A stretch of DNA of 64,000 nt from an uncultured Clostridium sp. (GCA_900542035.1 UQMJ01000009.1:16911-80910); one strand, 5' to 3'; positions 16,482-25,241 are shown, numbered from the stretch's first letter. The notes: generated by a model not told the origin, from the letters alone. A program made the numbers and translations.

Positions 16482-17408
16482 ATGGGAAAGAAGCCGGTAT
16501 TGGTAGTTATGGCAGCAGGTATGGGAAGCCGTTACGGCGGTTTAAAGCAGATTGATCCAATTGATCAGTATGGCAACATTATCATGGATTTTTCCATCCA
16601 TGATGCAGTGGAAGCAGGATTTGAAAAAGTAGTATTTATTATTAAAAAAGCCATTGAAAAAGATTTTAAAGAAACCATCGGCAAGCGTATGGAAGAGCAT
16701 ATTCAGGTTGAGTATGTATATCAGGAACTGGACAAGATTCCGGAAGGATTTGAAGTTCCGGCAGATCGTGTAAAACCATGGGGAACCGGCCATGCACTGT
16801 TATGCTGCAAAGATGTGATTGACGGACCATTCGCGGTAATCAACGCAGACGATTATTATGGAAAGAGCGCGTTTAAGACCATTTACGATCAGCTTTCCAA
16901 ACAGGAAGACGATGATAAATATCAGTATGCAATGGTAGGTTACAAGCTGTACAATACACTGACCGAAAACGGCCACGTTGCCCGCGGCGTGTGCAGTGTT
17001 GATGAAAACGGCAAGCTGACTGACATTGTAGAGAGAACCCGTATTGAAAAGAAGGGCGATGGCGCAGCATTTACTGAGGATGATGGACAGACCTGGACCG
17101 AGCTTCCGGAAGAAACTCTGGTTTCTATGAACCTGTGGGGCTTTACATCCAGCTATTTAGACGAATTGGACAAGAGATTCGCTAAGTTTTTAGAGAAAAA
17201 CCTTCCAGTAAATCCATTAAAGTGTGAATACTTTATTCCGTTTGTAGTAGACGAGCTGTTAAAAGAAGGAAAAGCAGAGGTTACCGTATTAAAGAGCATA
17301 GACAAGTGGTACGGAGTTACTTACAAAGAGGATAAAGAAATGGTTGTAAAGGCAATTCAGGGCCTGAAAGACGAAGGAAAATATTCTGAGAAGCTGTGGG
17401 AGGACTAA
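16482..17408 (+). CDS. Sugar-1-phosphate nucleotidyltransferase
   Basis: A 308-residue enzyme of the NTP-transferase (GT-A fold) family. It has the N-terminal signature VMAAGMGSRYGGLKQ, which binds the nucleotide, and NADDYYG (about 118-124), which binds metal. It would join a sugar-1-phosphate to a nucleotide. It is 3 bases upstream of a NahK-like anomeric kinase, so the pair can turn a free sugar into a nucleotide sugar (kinase first, then this enzyme). In bifidobacteria the kinase is paired with a GalT-type enzyme instead. Which sugar and nucleotide are used cannot be read from the sequence. Confidence 0.85.
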   Translation: MGKKPVLVVMAAGMGSRYGGLKQIDPIDQYGNIIMDFSIHDAVEAGFEKVVFIIKKAIEKDFKETIGKRMEEHIQVEYVYQELDKIPEGFEVPADRVKPWGTGHALLCCKDVIDGPFAVINADDYYGKSAFKTIYDQLSKQEDDDKYQYAMVGYKLYNTLTENGHVARGVCSVDENGKLTDIVERTRIEKKGDGAAFTEDDGQTWTELPEETLVSMNLWGFTSSYLDELDKRFAKFLEKNLPVNPLKCEYFIPFVVDELLKEGKAEVTVLKSIDKWYGVTYKEDKEMVVKAIQGLKDEGKYSEKLWED

Positions 17409-17411
17409 ATA

Positions 17412-18521
17412 ATGGCGGAGTACAATACAGAAAAGATGCTGGAAGCGGCACAGGCATTCCAAATCGAAGGAACATTTAAAAGCAGCGCACCATATGGAAG
17501 CGGACATATCAATTCTACCTTCGCAATGGTTTGGGAGCAGGATGGCAAAGAGGTACGCTACATCCTTCAGAAAGTAAATACCGATATTTTTAAAGATCCA
17601 GTATCTTTAATGAAGAATATTGAAGGCGTTACGGAATTTCTCCGCAATGAGATTATCCGAAACGGCGGCGATCCGGAAAGAGAAACGTTAAATCTGGTTC
17701 CGGCAAAGGACGGAAAGAAGTATTATCAGGACAACGAGGGCAATTTCTGGAGAGTTTATATCTTCATTGAAAATGCAACCTGTTATAATCTGGTGGAAAA
17801 ACCAGAGGATTTCTATCAGAGCGGAAAGGCATTTGGACATTTTCAAAGACTGCTGGCACAGTATCCGGCAGAAGAACTGTCTGAGACAATTCCAAACTTC
17901 CACAACACGCCGTCCCGTTTCGAGACCTTTAAAAAGGCCATTGAAGAAGACGTTTGCGGCAGAGCAGCCAGCGTGAAAGAAGAGATTCAGTTTGTTATGG
18001 ATCGTGAGAAAGAGCTGGGAATGGCAATGGATATGCAGAGAGACGGACGTCTGCCGCTGCGTGTTACCCATAACGATACAAAGCTGAACAATATTATGAT
18101 TGATGATGCAACCGGACAGGCAATCTGTATTATCGACTTAGATACCATTATGCCAGGACTTTCTATTTTTGATTACGGCGATTCCATCCGTTTTGGCGCC
18201 AATACTGCCGAAGAGGATGAGCCGGATGTAAGCAAAGTTTCCCTGTCCCTGCCATTATTTGATATTTACACCAAGGGATTCTTAGAGGGATGCGAAGGCA
18301 GCCTGACAGAGGCAGAGATGGATATGCTTCCGATGGGAGCAAAGCTGATGACTCTTGAATGCGGTATGCGTTTCCTGACAGATTATCTTCAGGGAGATGT
18401 ATATTTCAGAACTGCAAGGGAAAACCATAACTTAGACCGTACTCATACCCAGTTTGCTTTAGTAGCAGACATGGAGAAAAAATGGTCAGAAATGAAAGCG
18501 ATTGTAGAAAAATACAAATAA
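17412..18521 (+). CDS. N-acetylhexosamine 1-kinase-like phosphotransferase
   Basis: A 369-residue aminoglycoside-phosphotransferase-fold kinase, similar in length to the bifidobacterial NahK (about 359). The catalytic loop THNDTKLNNIM (about 217-227) and the metal site IIDLDTIMPG (about 237-246) followed by FDYGDSIR match the NahK style. NahK phosphorylates GlcNAc and GalNAc at C1 in the use of lacto- and galacto-N-biose. The gene is coupled to the nucleotidyltransferase upstream and controlled by the divergent AraC protein. Specificity is inferred. Confidence 0.78.
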   Translation: MAEYNTEKMLEAAQAFQIEGTFKSSAPYGSGHINSTFAMVWEQDGKEVRYILQKVNTDIFKDPVSLMKNIEGVTEFLRNEIIRNGGDPERETLNLVPAKDGKKYYQDNEGNFWRVYIFIENATCYNLVEKPEDFYQSGKAFGHFQRLLAQYPAEELSETIPNFHNTPSRFETFKKAIEEDVCGRAASVKEEIQFVMDREKELGMAMDMQRDGRLPLRVTHNDTKLNNIMIDDATGQAICIIDLDTIMPGLSIFDYGDSIRFGANTAEEDEPDVSKVSLSLPLFDIYTKGFLEGCEGSLTEAEMDMLPMGAKLMTLECGMRFLTDYLQGDVYFRTARENHNLDRTHTQFALVADMEKKWSEMKAIVEKYK

Positions 18522-18541
18522 GAATTCAGGGCGGGATAGAC

Positions 18542-19474
18542 ATGGAATTGACTTTTAAGCCGGTAACTGCAGATGATATTGAGATTATCCTCCCATTTTT
18601 CGGACTGCGGCCGGATAAGACCTGTGAGAGTGTATTTTTAGATAGTTTTTTGTGGAGGGATTATTATCATATCCAGTACATGAAATACCAGGAGAAGGGA
18701 CTTCTCTGGAAAATGGAGATGGATGGTAAAACATACACCTCTATTCCCACGTGCCGTCAGGAAGATATGAAGGAGCTTCTTGGAGTGATGCAGGAACATT
18801 TCAACCAGGAGCTGGGACAACCTCTCCGGATTTATCTGGCGGATGAAGACTCCCTGACCTATCTGAATCTGAACCCAGAGCAGTTTTCTATTGAAGAAGC
18901 AGAGGATCTGAAAGATTACCTTTACGACGGCGAAGCAATGCGTACTCTGGCAGGCCGGAAGCTTCATAAAAAGAAAAACCATGTTAATTCCTTTATGCGG
19001 GCCTATGAAGGCCGGTATGAATTCCGCCGGATTTGCTGTTCGGATCGGCAGGACGTCTGGGAATTTTTAGACCATTGGAGAGAAGGAAAGCAGGAGCCGG
19101 AAGAAGTGATGGAAGAGCTGGACGAGGAAATCGTAGGCATCCATGAGATTTTAAAAAACTGCTCCCATATTCCAGCTAAAATGGCAGGCGTATATATTGA
19201 CGGACATCTTCAGGCCTTTTCAGTCGGAAGCTATAATGCAAGAGAAAAGATGGCAGTTATTCATATTGAAAAGGCCAATTCTGAGTTTCGTGGATTGTAC
19301 CAGTTTATTAATCAGCAGTTTTTAATTCACGAGTTTCCAGATGCGGTTTTAGTTAATCGGGAAGACGATGTAGGTCTGGAGGGACTGCGGAAATCAAAAA
19401 TGAGCTATAATCCCATTGGTTTTGCAAGAAAATTTATGGTGGAGCAAAAATGGAAGCAAAAATCCGATATTTAA
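18542..19474 (+). CDS. DUF2156 (phosphatidylglycerol lysyltransferase-like) protein
   Basis: 310 residues with a GNAT-like fold of the DUF2156 family, related to the catalytic C-terminal part of MprF. No membrane segment is present, so it is a soluble member. Typical features are GRKLHKKKNHVNSF (about 140-153) and the C-terminal NREDDVGLEGLRKSKMSYNP. The donor and acceptor are unknown. The ATG at 18542 follows GGGCGGG by 7 bases and avoids a long overlap with the kinase. It overlaps the next acetyltransferase gene by 25 bases, and the two may work together. Confidence 0.8.
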   Translation: MELTFKPVTADDIEIILPFFGLRPDKTCESVFLDSFLWRDYYHIQYMKYQEKGLLWKMEMDGKTYTSIPTCRQEDMKELLGVMQEHFNQELGQPLRIYLADEDSLTYLNLNPEQFSIEEAEDLKDYLYDGEAMRTLAGRKLHKKKNHVNSFMRAYEGRYEFRRICCSDRQDVWEFLDHWREGKQEPEEVMEELDEEIVGIHEILKNCSHIPAKMAGVYIDGHLQAFSVGSYNAREKMAVIHIEKANSEFRGLYQFINQQFLIHEFPDAVLVNREDDVGLEGLRKSKMSYNPIGFARKFMVEQKWKQKSDI

Positions 19475-20526
19475 AACCTGAAGAGAAAGAAAAGGCCAGG
19501 ACTCTGTGGAGTCAGGCCTTTTTTGAGGATTCAGAGGAATTTGATCAATACTATTTTACAGAAAAGATAAAAGAGAACCAGATTTTAGTAAAGGAAGATC
19601 ATGGAACCATTATTTCTATGGTTCATTTAAACCCATACCAAATTCATATGCGGGAACATTGCCGTCAGATTGACTATATTGTAGGAGTCGCCACGGACAG
19701 GGAGCGCCGGCATCAGGGCCATATGCGGGATTTGCTTTGCCGGATGCTCCAGGATGGATGGACAAGGAAAGAACCATTTACCTTTTTAATGCCAGCAGAC
19801 AGGGCAATCTATGAGCCTTTCGATTTCCGGTTTATTTTTGATAAACCACAGAATCAGAGAAAGACGGCAGAAGGGGCGGGATGGAATGCAGTCTGGAAGA
19901 CGGCTTTAGAGCTGGCAGAACAGGATGGCGAACTGGAAACAATTGCAGATTTTATGGAAAAATGGCTTTCCAAGCGTTTCCAGGTTTATACGGTACGGGA
20001 TCGGGCATATGTGAAAAATCTGATGACAGAGCTTGCCAGCGAGGATGGTCAGATCGGACTTTACTGCGAGGACGGTCAGTTAAAGGGAATAGAAGCAGTA
20101 TGGGGACTGGAAGAAAAGGAACAGAGACTGCTGTATTTTCCGGATGAATGGATGGAAACAGCCGCACCTCCAAAACCGGCAATTATGGGGCGCATTGTCA
20201 ATGTCCAGGAATTTCTTCAGTTATTTTCTTTAAAATCCGGCAGAGAGCAGGAGATAGAAGGGATTCTGGAAGTAACCGATCCTCTGATTTCTCAAAACAA
20301 TGGATTGTGGAGCTGGAATTTGACACAAAACGGGTCGAAATGCCAAAAAATTCAGAAAAATTCTGCAAAATCAAAACAAAAGATAGTCTGTTCTGTGGAA
20401 CAATTAATCCGGTGGCTGATGGGATATGAAGAGCCGGAAAAAATTTTTGCAGGAGAAAACCATCTGCCGGACTGGCACAGTCAGATCCGCATTTTTCAAG
20501 GGGTTTTTCTGGATGAAGAGGTCTGA
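19450..20526 (+). CDS. GNAT acetyltransferase, Eis-like
   Basis: A 358-residue protein. The N-terminal GNAT domain has an acetyl-CoA loop VGVATDRERRHQGHMRDLL (about 75-93). A second GNAT-like domain and a C-terminal sterol-carrier-like domain (about 270-355) fit the three-part Eis architecture. Eis proteins acetylate amines on antibiotics or proteins; the natural substrate here is unknown. Translation probably couples to the DUF2156 gene it overlaps. Confidence 0.75.
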   Translation: MEAKIRYLKPEEKEKARTLWSQAFFEDSEEFDQYYFTEKIKENQILVKEDHGTIISMVHLNPYQIHMREHCRQIDYIVGVATDRERRHQGHMRDLLCRMLQDGWTRKEPFTFLMPADRAIYEPFDFRFIFDKPQNQRKTAEGAGWNAVWKTALELAEQDGELETIADFMEKWLSKRFQVYTVRDRAYVKNLMTELASEDGQIGLYCEDGQLKGIEAVWGLEEKEQRLLYFPDEWMETAAPPKPAIMGRIVNVQEFLQLFSLKSGREQEIEGILEVTDPLISQNNGLWSWNLTQNGSKCQKIQKNSAKSKQKIVCSVEQLIRWLMGYEEPEKIFAGENHLPDWHSQIRIFQGVFLDEEV

Positions 20527-20575
20527 AAAATGAAAAAAAAGAAAAATCCTAATGCAGTTTTTACATTTCAACCGC

Positions 20576-20604
20576 TTGCTTTCTTTTTCATGTTATGGCA
20601 TAAT
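20576..20604 (+). promoter_or_regulatory. Promoter of the CofE-like gene
   Basis: TTGCTT (20576-20581) and CATAAT (20599-20604) are 17 bases apart. The predicted start near 20611 leaves a leader of about 78 bases with nothing recognisable in it. Confidence 0.55.
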
Positions 20605-20688
20605 AATATAGGTTTCTGCCTGGAAATGGCAGATCGTACCAATGAAACCGTTTTAAATAATCAAAGATAGAAAAGATGGGAGAATGTT

Positions 20689-21888
20689 ATGGACCGTATG
20701 GTTGGTACCGTATCACGCGGTGTGAGAGCCCCGATTATTCGTCAGGGCGATGATTTGGCAAAGATTGTAGTAGATTCTGTTCTGGCGGCCGCTGAGGGCG
20801 AGCATTTCGAGATCCGAGATAAGGATGTCATTGCCGTTACAGAGGCAGTCGTTGCAAGAGCACAGGGAAACTATGCTACCACAGCTCAGATTGCAGAGGA
20901 TGTGAAGAGCAAGTTCGGCGATGATACCGTTGGCATTTTGTTCCCGATTTTAAGCCGGAACCGTTTCTCAATCTGTTTAAAAGGTATTGCAATGGGCTGT
21001 AAGAAGATTGTTCTGATGCTCAGCTATCCTTCTGATGAAGTAGGAAATCATCTGATTGATTTAGATCTGCTGGATGAGAAGGGAATCAATCCTTGGAGCG
21101 ATGTTCTGACAGAAGAACAGTACAGAGAACTGTTCGGTTATCAGAAGCACTATTTTACCGGCGTAGACTATGTAGAATACTACAAGCAGCTGATCCAGGA
21201 GGCAGGCGCAGAAGTAGAGATTGTATTTGCAAATAATCCAAAAGCAATCTTAAACTATACGGATACTGTTTTAACCTGTGACATCCACACACGTCAGCGT
21301 ACAAAGAGAATTTTAAAGGCAAACGGAGCGAAGAAGGTATACGGCTTAGACGACATCATGACCGCCAGCATTAACGGCAGCGGTTACAATGACCGTTACG
21401 GCTTATTAGGCTCCAATAAGGCAACCGAGGACAGCGTAAAACTGTTCCCAATTCACTGCCAGGAAATGGTAGATAAGATCCATGCCATGATCGTAGAGAA
21501 AACCGGCAAGCAGGTTGAAGTTATGATCTATGGAGACGGCGCGTTTAAAGATCCAGTAGGAAAGATCTGGGAGTTAGCAGATCCGGTTGTATCTCCGGCT
21601 TATACTGCAGGTCTGGAGGGAACTCCAAACGAAGTAAAATTAAAATATCTGGCAGATAATGATTTTGCATCCTTATCTGGCGATGCGTTAAAGGAAGCAA
21701 TCAAGGGCTACATTAAAGAGAAGGATGACAAGGCATCCAGCTTAAAGGGAACCATGGTAACCCAGGGAACTACCCCAAGACAGCTTACCGATTTAATCGG
21801 CTCCTTAGCAGATTTAACTTCCGGAAGCGGCGATAAGGGAACTCCGATTATCTACGTTCAGGGATATTTCGACAACTATACCAAATAA
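20689..21888 (+). CDS. CofE-like (F420-0:glutamate ligase family) protein
   Basis: A 399-residue protein of the CofE amide-ligase family. It has the N-terminal strand RGVRAPIIRQGDDLAKIV and the DKDVIAVTEAVVARAQGNY block, which corresponds to the nucleotide and metal-binding core. True CofE adds glutamate to coenzyme F420, but Firmicutes of this kind are not known to make F420, and no other cof/fbi gene is here. At 399 residues it is also longer than typical CofE (about 250). It stands alone between its own promoter and a strong terminator. The actual acceptor and amino acid are unknown. Confidence 0.75.
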   Translation: MDRMVGTVSRGVRAPIIRQGDDLAKIVVDSVLAAAEGEHFEIRDKDVIAVTEAVVARAQGNYATTAQIAEDVKSKFGDDTVGILFPILSRNRFSICLKGIAMGCKKIVLMLSYPSDEVGNHLIDLDLLDEKGINPWSDVLTEEQYRELFGYQKHYFTGVDYVEYYKQLIQEAGAEVEIVFANNPKAILNYTDTVLTCDIHTRQRTKRILKANGAKKVYGLDDIMTASINGSGYNDRYGLLGSNKATEDSVKLFPIHCQEMVDKIHAMIVEKTGKQVEVMIYGDGAFKDPVGKIWELADPVVSPAYTAGLEGTPNEVKLKYLADNDFASLSGDALKEAIKGYIKEKDDKASSLKGTMVTQGTTPRQLTDLIGSLADLTSGSGDKGTPIIYVQGYFDNYTK

Positions 21889-21916
21889 AATCAGAAATTT
21901 GATTATGGAAACAGAG

Positions 21917-21972
21917 GCGGGAATTCCATGCAGACAGCTGAAAAGGCATCTGCATAGAATTCCTGCTTTTTT
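21917..21972 (+). terminator. Strong intrinsic terminator
   Basis: Arms 21917-21934 and 21949-21966 form an 18-position stem with one mismatch and one G-T pair, a 14-base loop, and then TTTTTT at 21967-21972. Confidence 0.9.
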
Positions 21973-21986
21973 ATCCGGATTCTTAC

Positions 21987-22015
21987 TTGTGCTGGAATCT
22001 TTCCACGGGTATAAT
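21987..22015 (+). promoter_or_regulatory. Promoter of the sirtuin gene
   Basis: TTGTGC (21987-21992), a 17-base spacer and TATAAT (22010-22015), directly after the terminator. The start near 22022 gives a leader of about 30 bases. Confidence 0.65.
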
Positions 22016-22052
22016 GTGGATAAAGGCAGAACGATATGCAGGAGGTGTGGAT

Positions 22053-22778
22053 ATGAATGGTGTACTGCAGTTAAAGCAGTGGATAGCAGACAGCGAAAAT
22101 ATTGTGTTTTTTGGTGGGGCTGGTGTATCGACAGAAAGCGGAATTCCGGATTTCAGAAGCCAGGACGGCCTGTATAATCAGCAGTATCAATACCCGCCGG
22201 AGACGATCATCAGTCACAGCTTTTATAAGAAGAATCCGGAAGAATTTTATCGGTTTTACAAAAATAAGATGCTTTTTCCGGACGCGAAGCCCAATGACGC
22301 CCACCTGGCGCTGGCAAAGCTGGAACGGGAAGGCCGGTTAAAGGCAGTTATTACACAAAATATTGACGGCCTTCATCAGGCGGCTGGAAGCAAAGAGGTG
22401 TTAGAACTGCATGGATCCGTTCACCGCAATTACTGTGAGCGCTGCGGTGAGTTTTATTCTTTAAAAGAGGTTCTGGAAGCGTCGGGAGTGCCTGAGTGCA
22501 GGTGCGGAGGAAAAATTAAGCCGGATGTAGTGCTGTATGAGGAAGGGCTGGATATGGATACGATTCATAAGGCCATATCTTATATCAGCCAGGCAGATGT
22601 TTTGATTGTAGGCGGCACTTCCCTTACAGTTTATCCAGCTGCAGGACTTATTGATTATTATAGGGGAAATAAGCTGGTGTTGATTAATAAAAGCATTACG
22701 CCGATGGATAAAAATGCGAATCTGGTAATCAGCGGAAAAATCGGGGAAATATTAAAAGAAGCAGTTTTAGAAGAATAA
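22053..22778 (+). CDS. cobB: NAD-dependent protein deacylase, Sir2 family
   Basis: A 241-residue class sirtuin that removes acetyl or other acyl groups from lysine, using NAD+. Visible are the NAD loop GAGVSTESGIPDFR (22-35), TQNIDGLH (101-108), catalytic H120 and zinc cysteines C128, C131, C149 and C151 (the last pair as CxC, slightly compressed). ATG 22053 lies after GGAGG (22041-22045). It is 10 bases upstream of an aldo/keto reductase gene and forms an operon with it and a DUF951 gene. Confidence 0.9.
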   Translation: MNGVLQLKQWIADSENIVFFGGAGVSTESGIPDFRSQDGLYNQQYQYPPETIISHSFYKKNPEEFYRFYKNKMLFPDAKPNDAHLALAKLEREGRLKAVITQNIDGLHQAAGSKEVLELHGSVHRNYCERCGEFYSLKEVLEASGVPECRCGGKIKPDVVLYEEGLDMDTIHKAISYISQADVLIVGGTSLTVYPAAGLIDYYRGNKLVLINKSITPMDKNANLVISGKIGEILKEAVLEE

Positions 22779-22788
22779 GGAGGAGATC

Positions 22789-23802
22789 ATGTATCAGGCT
22801 GCAGAAAACAGATATGAAACGATGAAATATAAAAGAAGCGGAAAGAGCGGTGTGCTGCTGCCGAGGATCTCTTTGGGATTGTGGCAGAATTTTGGGCTGG
22901 AAAAACCCTTTGAGGAGCAGCGGAAGATTTTGCTTCAGGCTTTTGACTGGGGCATTACCCACTTTGACTTAGCAAACAACTATGGTTTTCCAGCCAGAGG
23001 GCTTGCGGAAGAAAATTTTGGAAAAGTGCTTCAGTCGGATTTTAAGCCGTACCGCGATGAGCTGTTTGTTTCTACAAAAGCCGGATATGATTTCTGGCCA
23101 GGACCATATGGAAACTGGGGTTCCAGAAAATACCTGATGGCCAGCCTAGATCAGAGCCTGAAGCGGATGGGATTGGACTATGTAGACGTATTTTACCATC
23201 ACCGTCCGGATCCGGAGACTCCATTAGAGGAAACGATGGGAGCGCTTTCTGATATCGTAAGACAGGGAAAGGCACTGTATGTAGGAATTTCCAACTATGG
23301 AGCAGAGGAAGCCGAACAGGCAATCCGGATATTAAAAGAAAATAAGACGCCATGTCTGATCCATCAGCCGCGCTACAATATGTTTGAACGCCAGATAGAA
23401 GAGGCGCTTCTGCCGCTGCTGGAGACAGAGGGAGTAGGATGTATAGCTTACAGCCCGCTGGCTCAGGGAGCGCTGACAGATAAATATCTTCATGGAATTC
23501 CGGAAGGTTCCAGGGCGTCCAGACAGGGAACAACCGTGGGAGGAAGGTATTTATCAGAAGAAAATCTGACTAAAATCAGAGGACTTGCAGAGATTGCAGA
23601 AAAAAGAGGTCAGTCTTTAGCCCAGCTTTCCCTTGCCTGGGTACTGCGGAGGAAAGAAGTGACCTCTGTTCTGGTGGGAGCCAGCAGCGTCAAACAACTA
23701 GGAGATAACGTGCAGACATTAAAGAATCTGGATTTTACCCAGGAAGAGCTGGACGGAATCGAACGGATTCTTGCAGGAGAGCCGGCTGGAGGAAATAAAT
23801 AA
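22789..23802 (+). CDS. Aldo/keto reductase, YghZ-like
   Basis: 337 residues, NADPH-dependent TIM-barrel reductase. The catalytic tetrad region is visible: FDLANNYG (D and Y), K in STKAGYDFWPGP, and H in YHHRP. Length and the WPGPYGNWGSRKYL stretch fit the L-glyceraldehyde 3-phosphate reductase (YghZ) group, which detoxifies aldehydes. AAGGAGGAG precedes the ATG. Its stop overlaps the start of the DUF951 gene. Confidence 0.85.
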   Translation: MYQAAENRYETMKYKRSGKSGVLLPRISLGLWQNFGLEKPFEEQRKILLQAFDWGITHFDLANNYGFPARGLAEENFGKVLQSDFKPYRDELFVSTKAGYDFWPGPYGNWGSRKYLMASLDQSLKRMGLDYVDVFYHHRPDPETPLEETMGALSDIVRQGKALYVGISNYGAEEAEQAIRILKENKTPCLIHQPRYNMFERQIEEALLPLLETEGVGCIAYSPLAQGALTDKYLHGIPEGSRASRQGTTVGGRYLSEENLTKIRGLAEIAEKRGQSLAQLSLAWVLRRKEVTSVLVGASSVKQLGDNVQTLKNLDFTQEELDGIERILAGEPAGGNK

Positions 23803-23993
23803 TGGAAAAATACGAGTATGAGGTAGGGGATGTGGTAACCTTAAAAAAGCCGCATCCCTGCGGAAGCAAAGACTGGGAAATCCTGCGGGTAGGTCAGGAT
23901 TTCCGCTTAAAATGCATGGGCTGCGGACATCAGGTTATGACGGCCAGAAGGATGGTAGAAAAAAATACCAGGGCATTAAAAAAGAAAAGTTAG
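23802..23993 (+). CDS. DUF951 family small protein
   Basis: 63 residues. The sequence VGDVVTLKKPHPCGSKDWEILRVGQDFRLKCMGCGH with a C-x2-C pair matches the DUF951 family, common in Firmicutes and often placed upstream of rpsF, as here. The function is unknown; a small metal- or nucleic-acid-binding beta fold is plausible. The start codon overlaps the reductase stop (TAATG). Confidence 0.85.
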   Translation: MEKYEYEVGDVVTLKKPHPCGSKDWEILRVGQDFRLKCMGCGHQVMTARRMVEKNTRALKKKS

Positions 23994-24003
23994 CAAAAAG
24001 GTC

Positions 24004-24032
24004 TTGCATTCCATCAAAAATTCTGATAAGAT
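24004..24032 (+). promoter_or_regulatory. Promoter of the rpsF-ssb-rpsR operon
   Basis: TTGCAT (24004-24009), a 17-base spacer and TAAGAT (24027-24032). The start near 24039 gives a leader of about 72 bases. Confidence 0.6.
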
Positions 24033-24056
24033 AACTATCTGTGACATATTATAATC

Positions 24057-24110
24057 CTTGCTCCTGTCACTGAGAGATAGGGGCCAGAGACCACAAGGAG
24101 GTAAAGCAAG
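24057..24110 (+). promoter_or_regulatory. Structured leader of rpsF, possible S6:S18 control site
   Basis: CTTGCT (24057-24062) can pair with AGCAAG (24105-24110) right before the ATG, enclosing the AAGGAGG ribosome site. An inner hairpin pairs 24063-24068 with 24076-24081. Feedback by S6:S18 on rpsF leaders is established in other bacteria, but I do not see its conserved CCG bulge, so the role is uncertain. Confidence 0.35.
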
Positions 24111-24398
24111 ATGAACAAGTACGAGTTAGCAGTTGTTCTGAATGTGAAGCTGGAAGACGAAGAAAGAGCAGCAGTAATCGAAAAGGTAAAAGGATATATT
24201 ACCCGTTTCGGCGGTACTGTAACCAACGTGGATGAATGGGGTAAGAAGAGACTGGCTTACGAGATTCAGAAAGCCAAAGAAGCTTACTATTACTTTATCC
24301 AGTTCGAAAGCGATGCTGTATGCCCAAATGAAGTAGAAGCTCACGTTCGTATCATGGAACCAGTTATCAGATACTTAATCGTTAAGCAGGAAGCTTAA
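24111..24398 (+). CDS. rpsF: 30S ribosomal protein S6
   Basis: 95 residues, full length for the family, with MNKYELAVVLNVKLEDEER at the start and the WGKKRLAYEIQKAKEAYYYFIQF core that contacts S18 and 16S rRNA. It is the first gene of the classical rpsF-ssb-rpsR operon. Confidence 0.97.
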   Translation: MNKYELAVVLNVKLEDEERAAVIEKVKGYITRFGGTVTNVDEWGKKRLAYEIQKAKEAYYYFIQFESDAVCPNEVEAHVRIMEPVIRYLIVKQEA

Positions 24399-24431
24399 TT
24401 AGTATCAGCAAGTAATAGAAAGAGTGATCGT

Positions 24432-24908
24432 ATGAACAGAGTTATCCTTATGGGAAGATTAACCAGAGATCCGGAGGTAAGATACTCCCAGGGCGAGAGA
24501 ACCATGGCAATTGCCAGATATACCCTTGCCGTTGACCGCAGAGGCCGCAGAGGCCAGGATGGAAATGACCAGAGCGCAGATTTTATCCAGTGTGTGGCAT
24601 TTGACCGCGCAGGCGAATTTGCAGAAAAGTATTTCCGTCAGGGGATGAGAGTATTGGTGTCCGGACGTATCCAGACTGGAAGCTATGTCAACAGAGACGG
24701 TCAGAAAGTTTATACTACTGATGTCATCGTAGATGACCAGGAATTCGCTGACAGCAAAGGAGCAGCATCCGACATGAGCGGTTATCAGAATGCTGGCGGA
24801 TACCAGCAGCCGGCTCAGGCTCAGAGACCTGCACCATCCAGTGCGATCGGCGATGGATTTATGAACATTCCGGATGGAGTGGAGGACGAAGGCTTACCAT
24901 TTAACTAA
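24432..24908 (+). CDS. ssb: Single-stranded DNA-binding protein
   Basis: 158 residues. An OB-fold (about 1-105) with MNRVILMGRLTRDPEVRYSQ and the FIQCVAFDRAGEFAEKYF core is followed by a Gln/Gly/Pro-rich linker (about 112-140) and the acidic tip VEDEGLPFN that recruits partner proteins. It protects single-stranded DNA in replication and repair. Confidence 0.96.
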   Translation: MNRVILMGRLTRDPEVRYSQGERTMAIARYTLAVDRRGRRGQDGNDQSADFIQCVAFDRAGEFAEKYFRQGMRVLVSGRIQTGSYVNRDGQKVYTTDVIVDDQEFADSKGAASDMSGYQNAGGYQQPAQAQRPAPSSAIGDGFMNIPDGVEDEGLPFN

Positions 24909-24945
24909 GCCTTGATTTCACTAAGTTTAAAAGGAGGACACACCA

Positions 24946-25212
24946 ATGGCATTTAATAAAGGTGATAAAGCTGATGCTAGACCAAGAAGAAGCGGCGGTA
25001 TGCGCAGAAGAAAAAAAGTATGTGTATTCTGTGGAGATAAGAACGGCACTATTGATTACAAAGATGTAAACAAATTAAAGAGATACGTATCTGAGAGAGG
25101 AAAAATTCTTCCTAGAAGAATTACCGGCAACTGCGCAAAGCATCAGAGAGCTTTAACTGTAGCTATCAAGCGCGCTCGTCATATCGCTCTCATGCCATAT
25201 GTTTGCGAGTAA
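24946..25212 (+). CDS. rpsR: 30S ribosomal protein S18
   Basis: 88 residues, basic, with RRRKKVCVFCGDKN, the DYKDVNKLKRYVSERGKILPRRITGNCAKHQR signature and RARHIALMPYV at the end. C-x2-C shows that it belongs to the zinc-type (C+) S18 form, at least in part. It is the last gene of the operon, with a terminator 30 bases downstream. Confidence 0.97.
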   Translation: MAFNKGDKADARPRRSGGMRRRKKVCVFCGDKNGTIDYKDVNKLKRYVSERGKILPRRITGNCAKHQRALTVAIKRARHIALMPYVCE

Positions 25213-25241
25213 GACACAGTAAAAGAAAGTATTTTGGAAAA

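Noticed and set aside
21899..22177. A 92-codon frame between the CofE-like gene and the sirtuin
   Set aside because: It covers a strong terminator and promoter and then the sirtuin gene in another frame.
24057..24110. A classical S6:S18 leader motif before rpsF
   Set aside because: Pairing around the ribosome site exists, but the conserved CCG bulge is not seen; kept only as a weak candidate.
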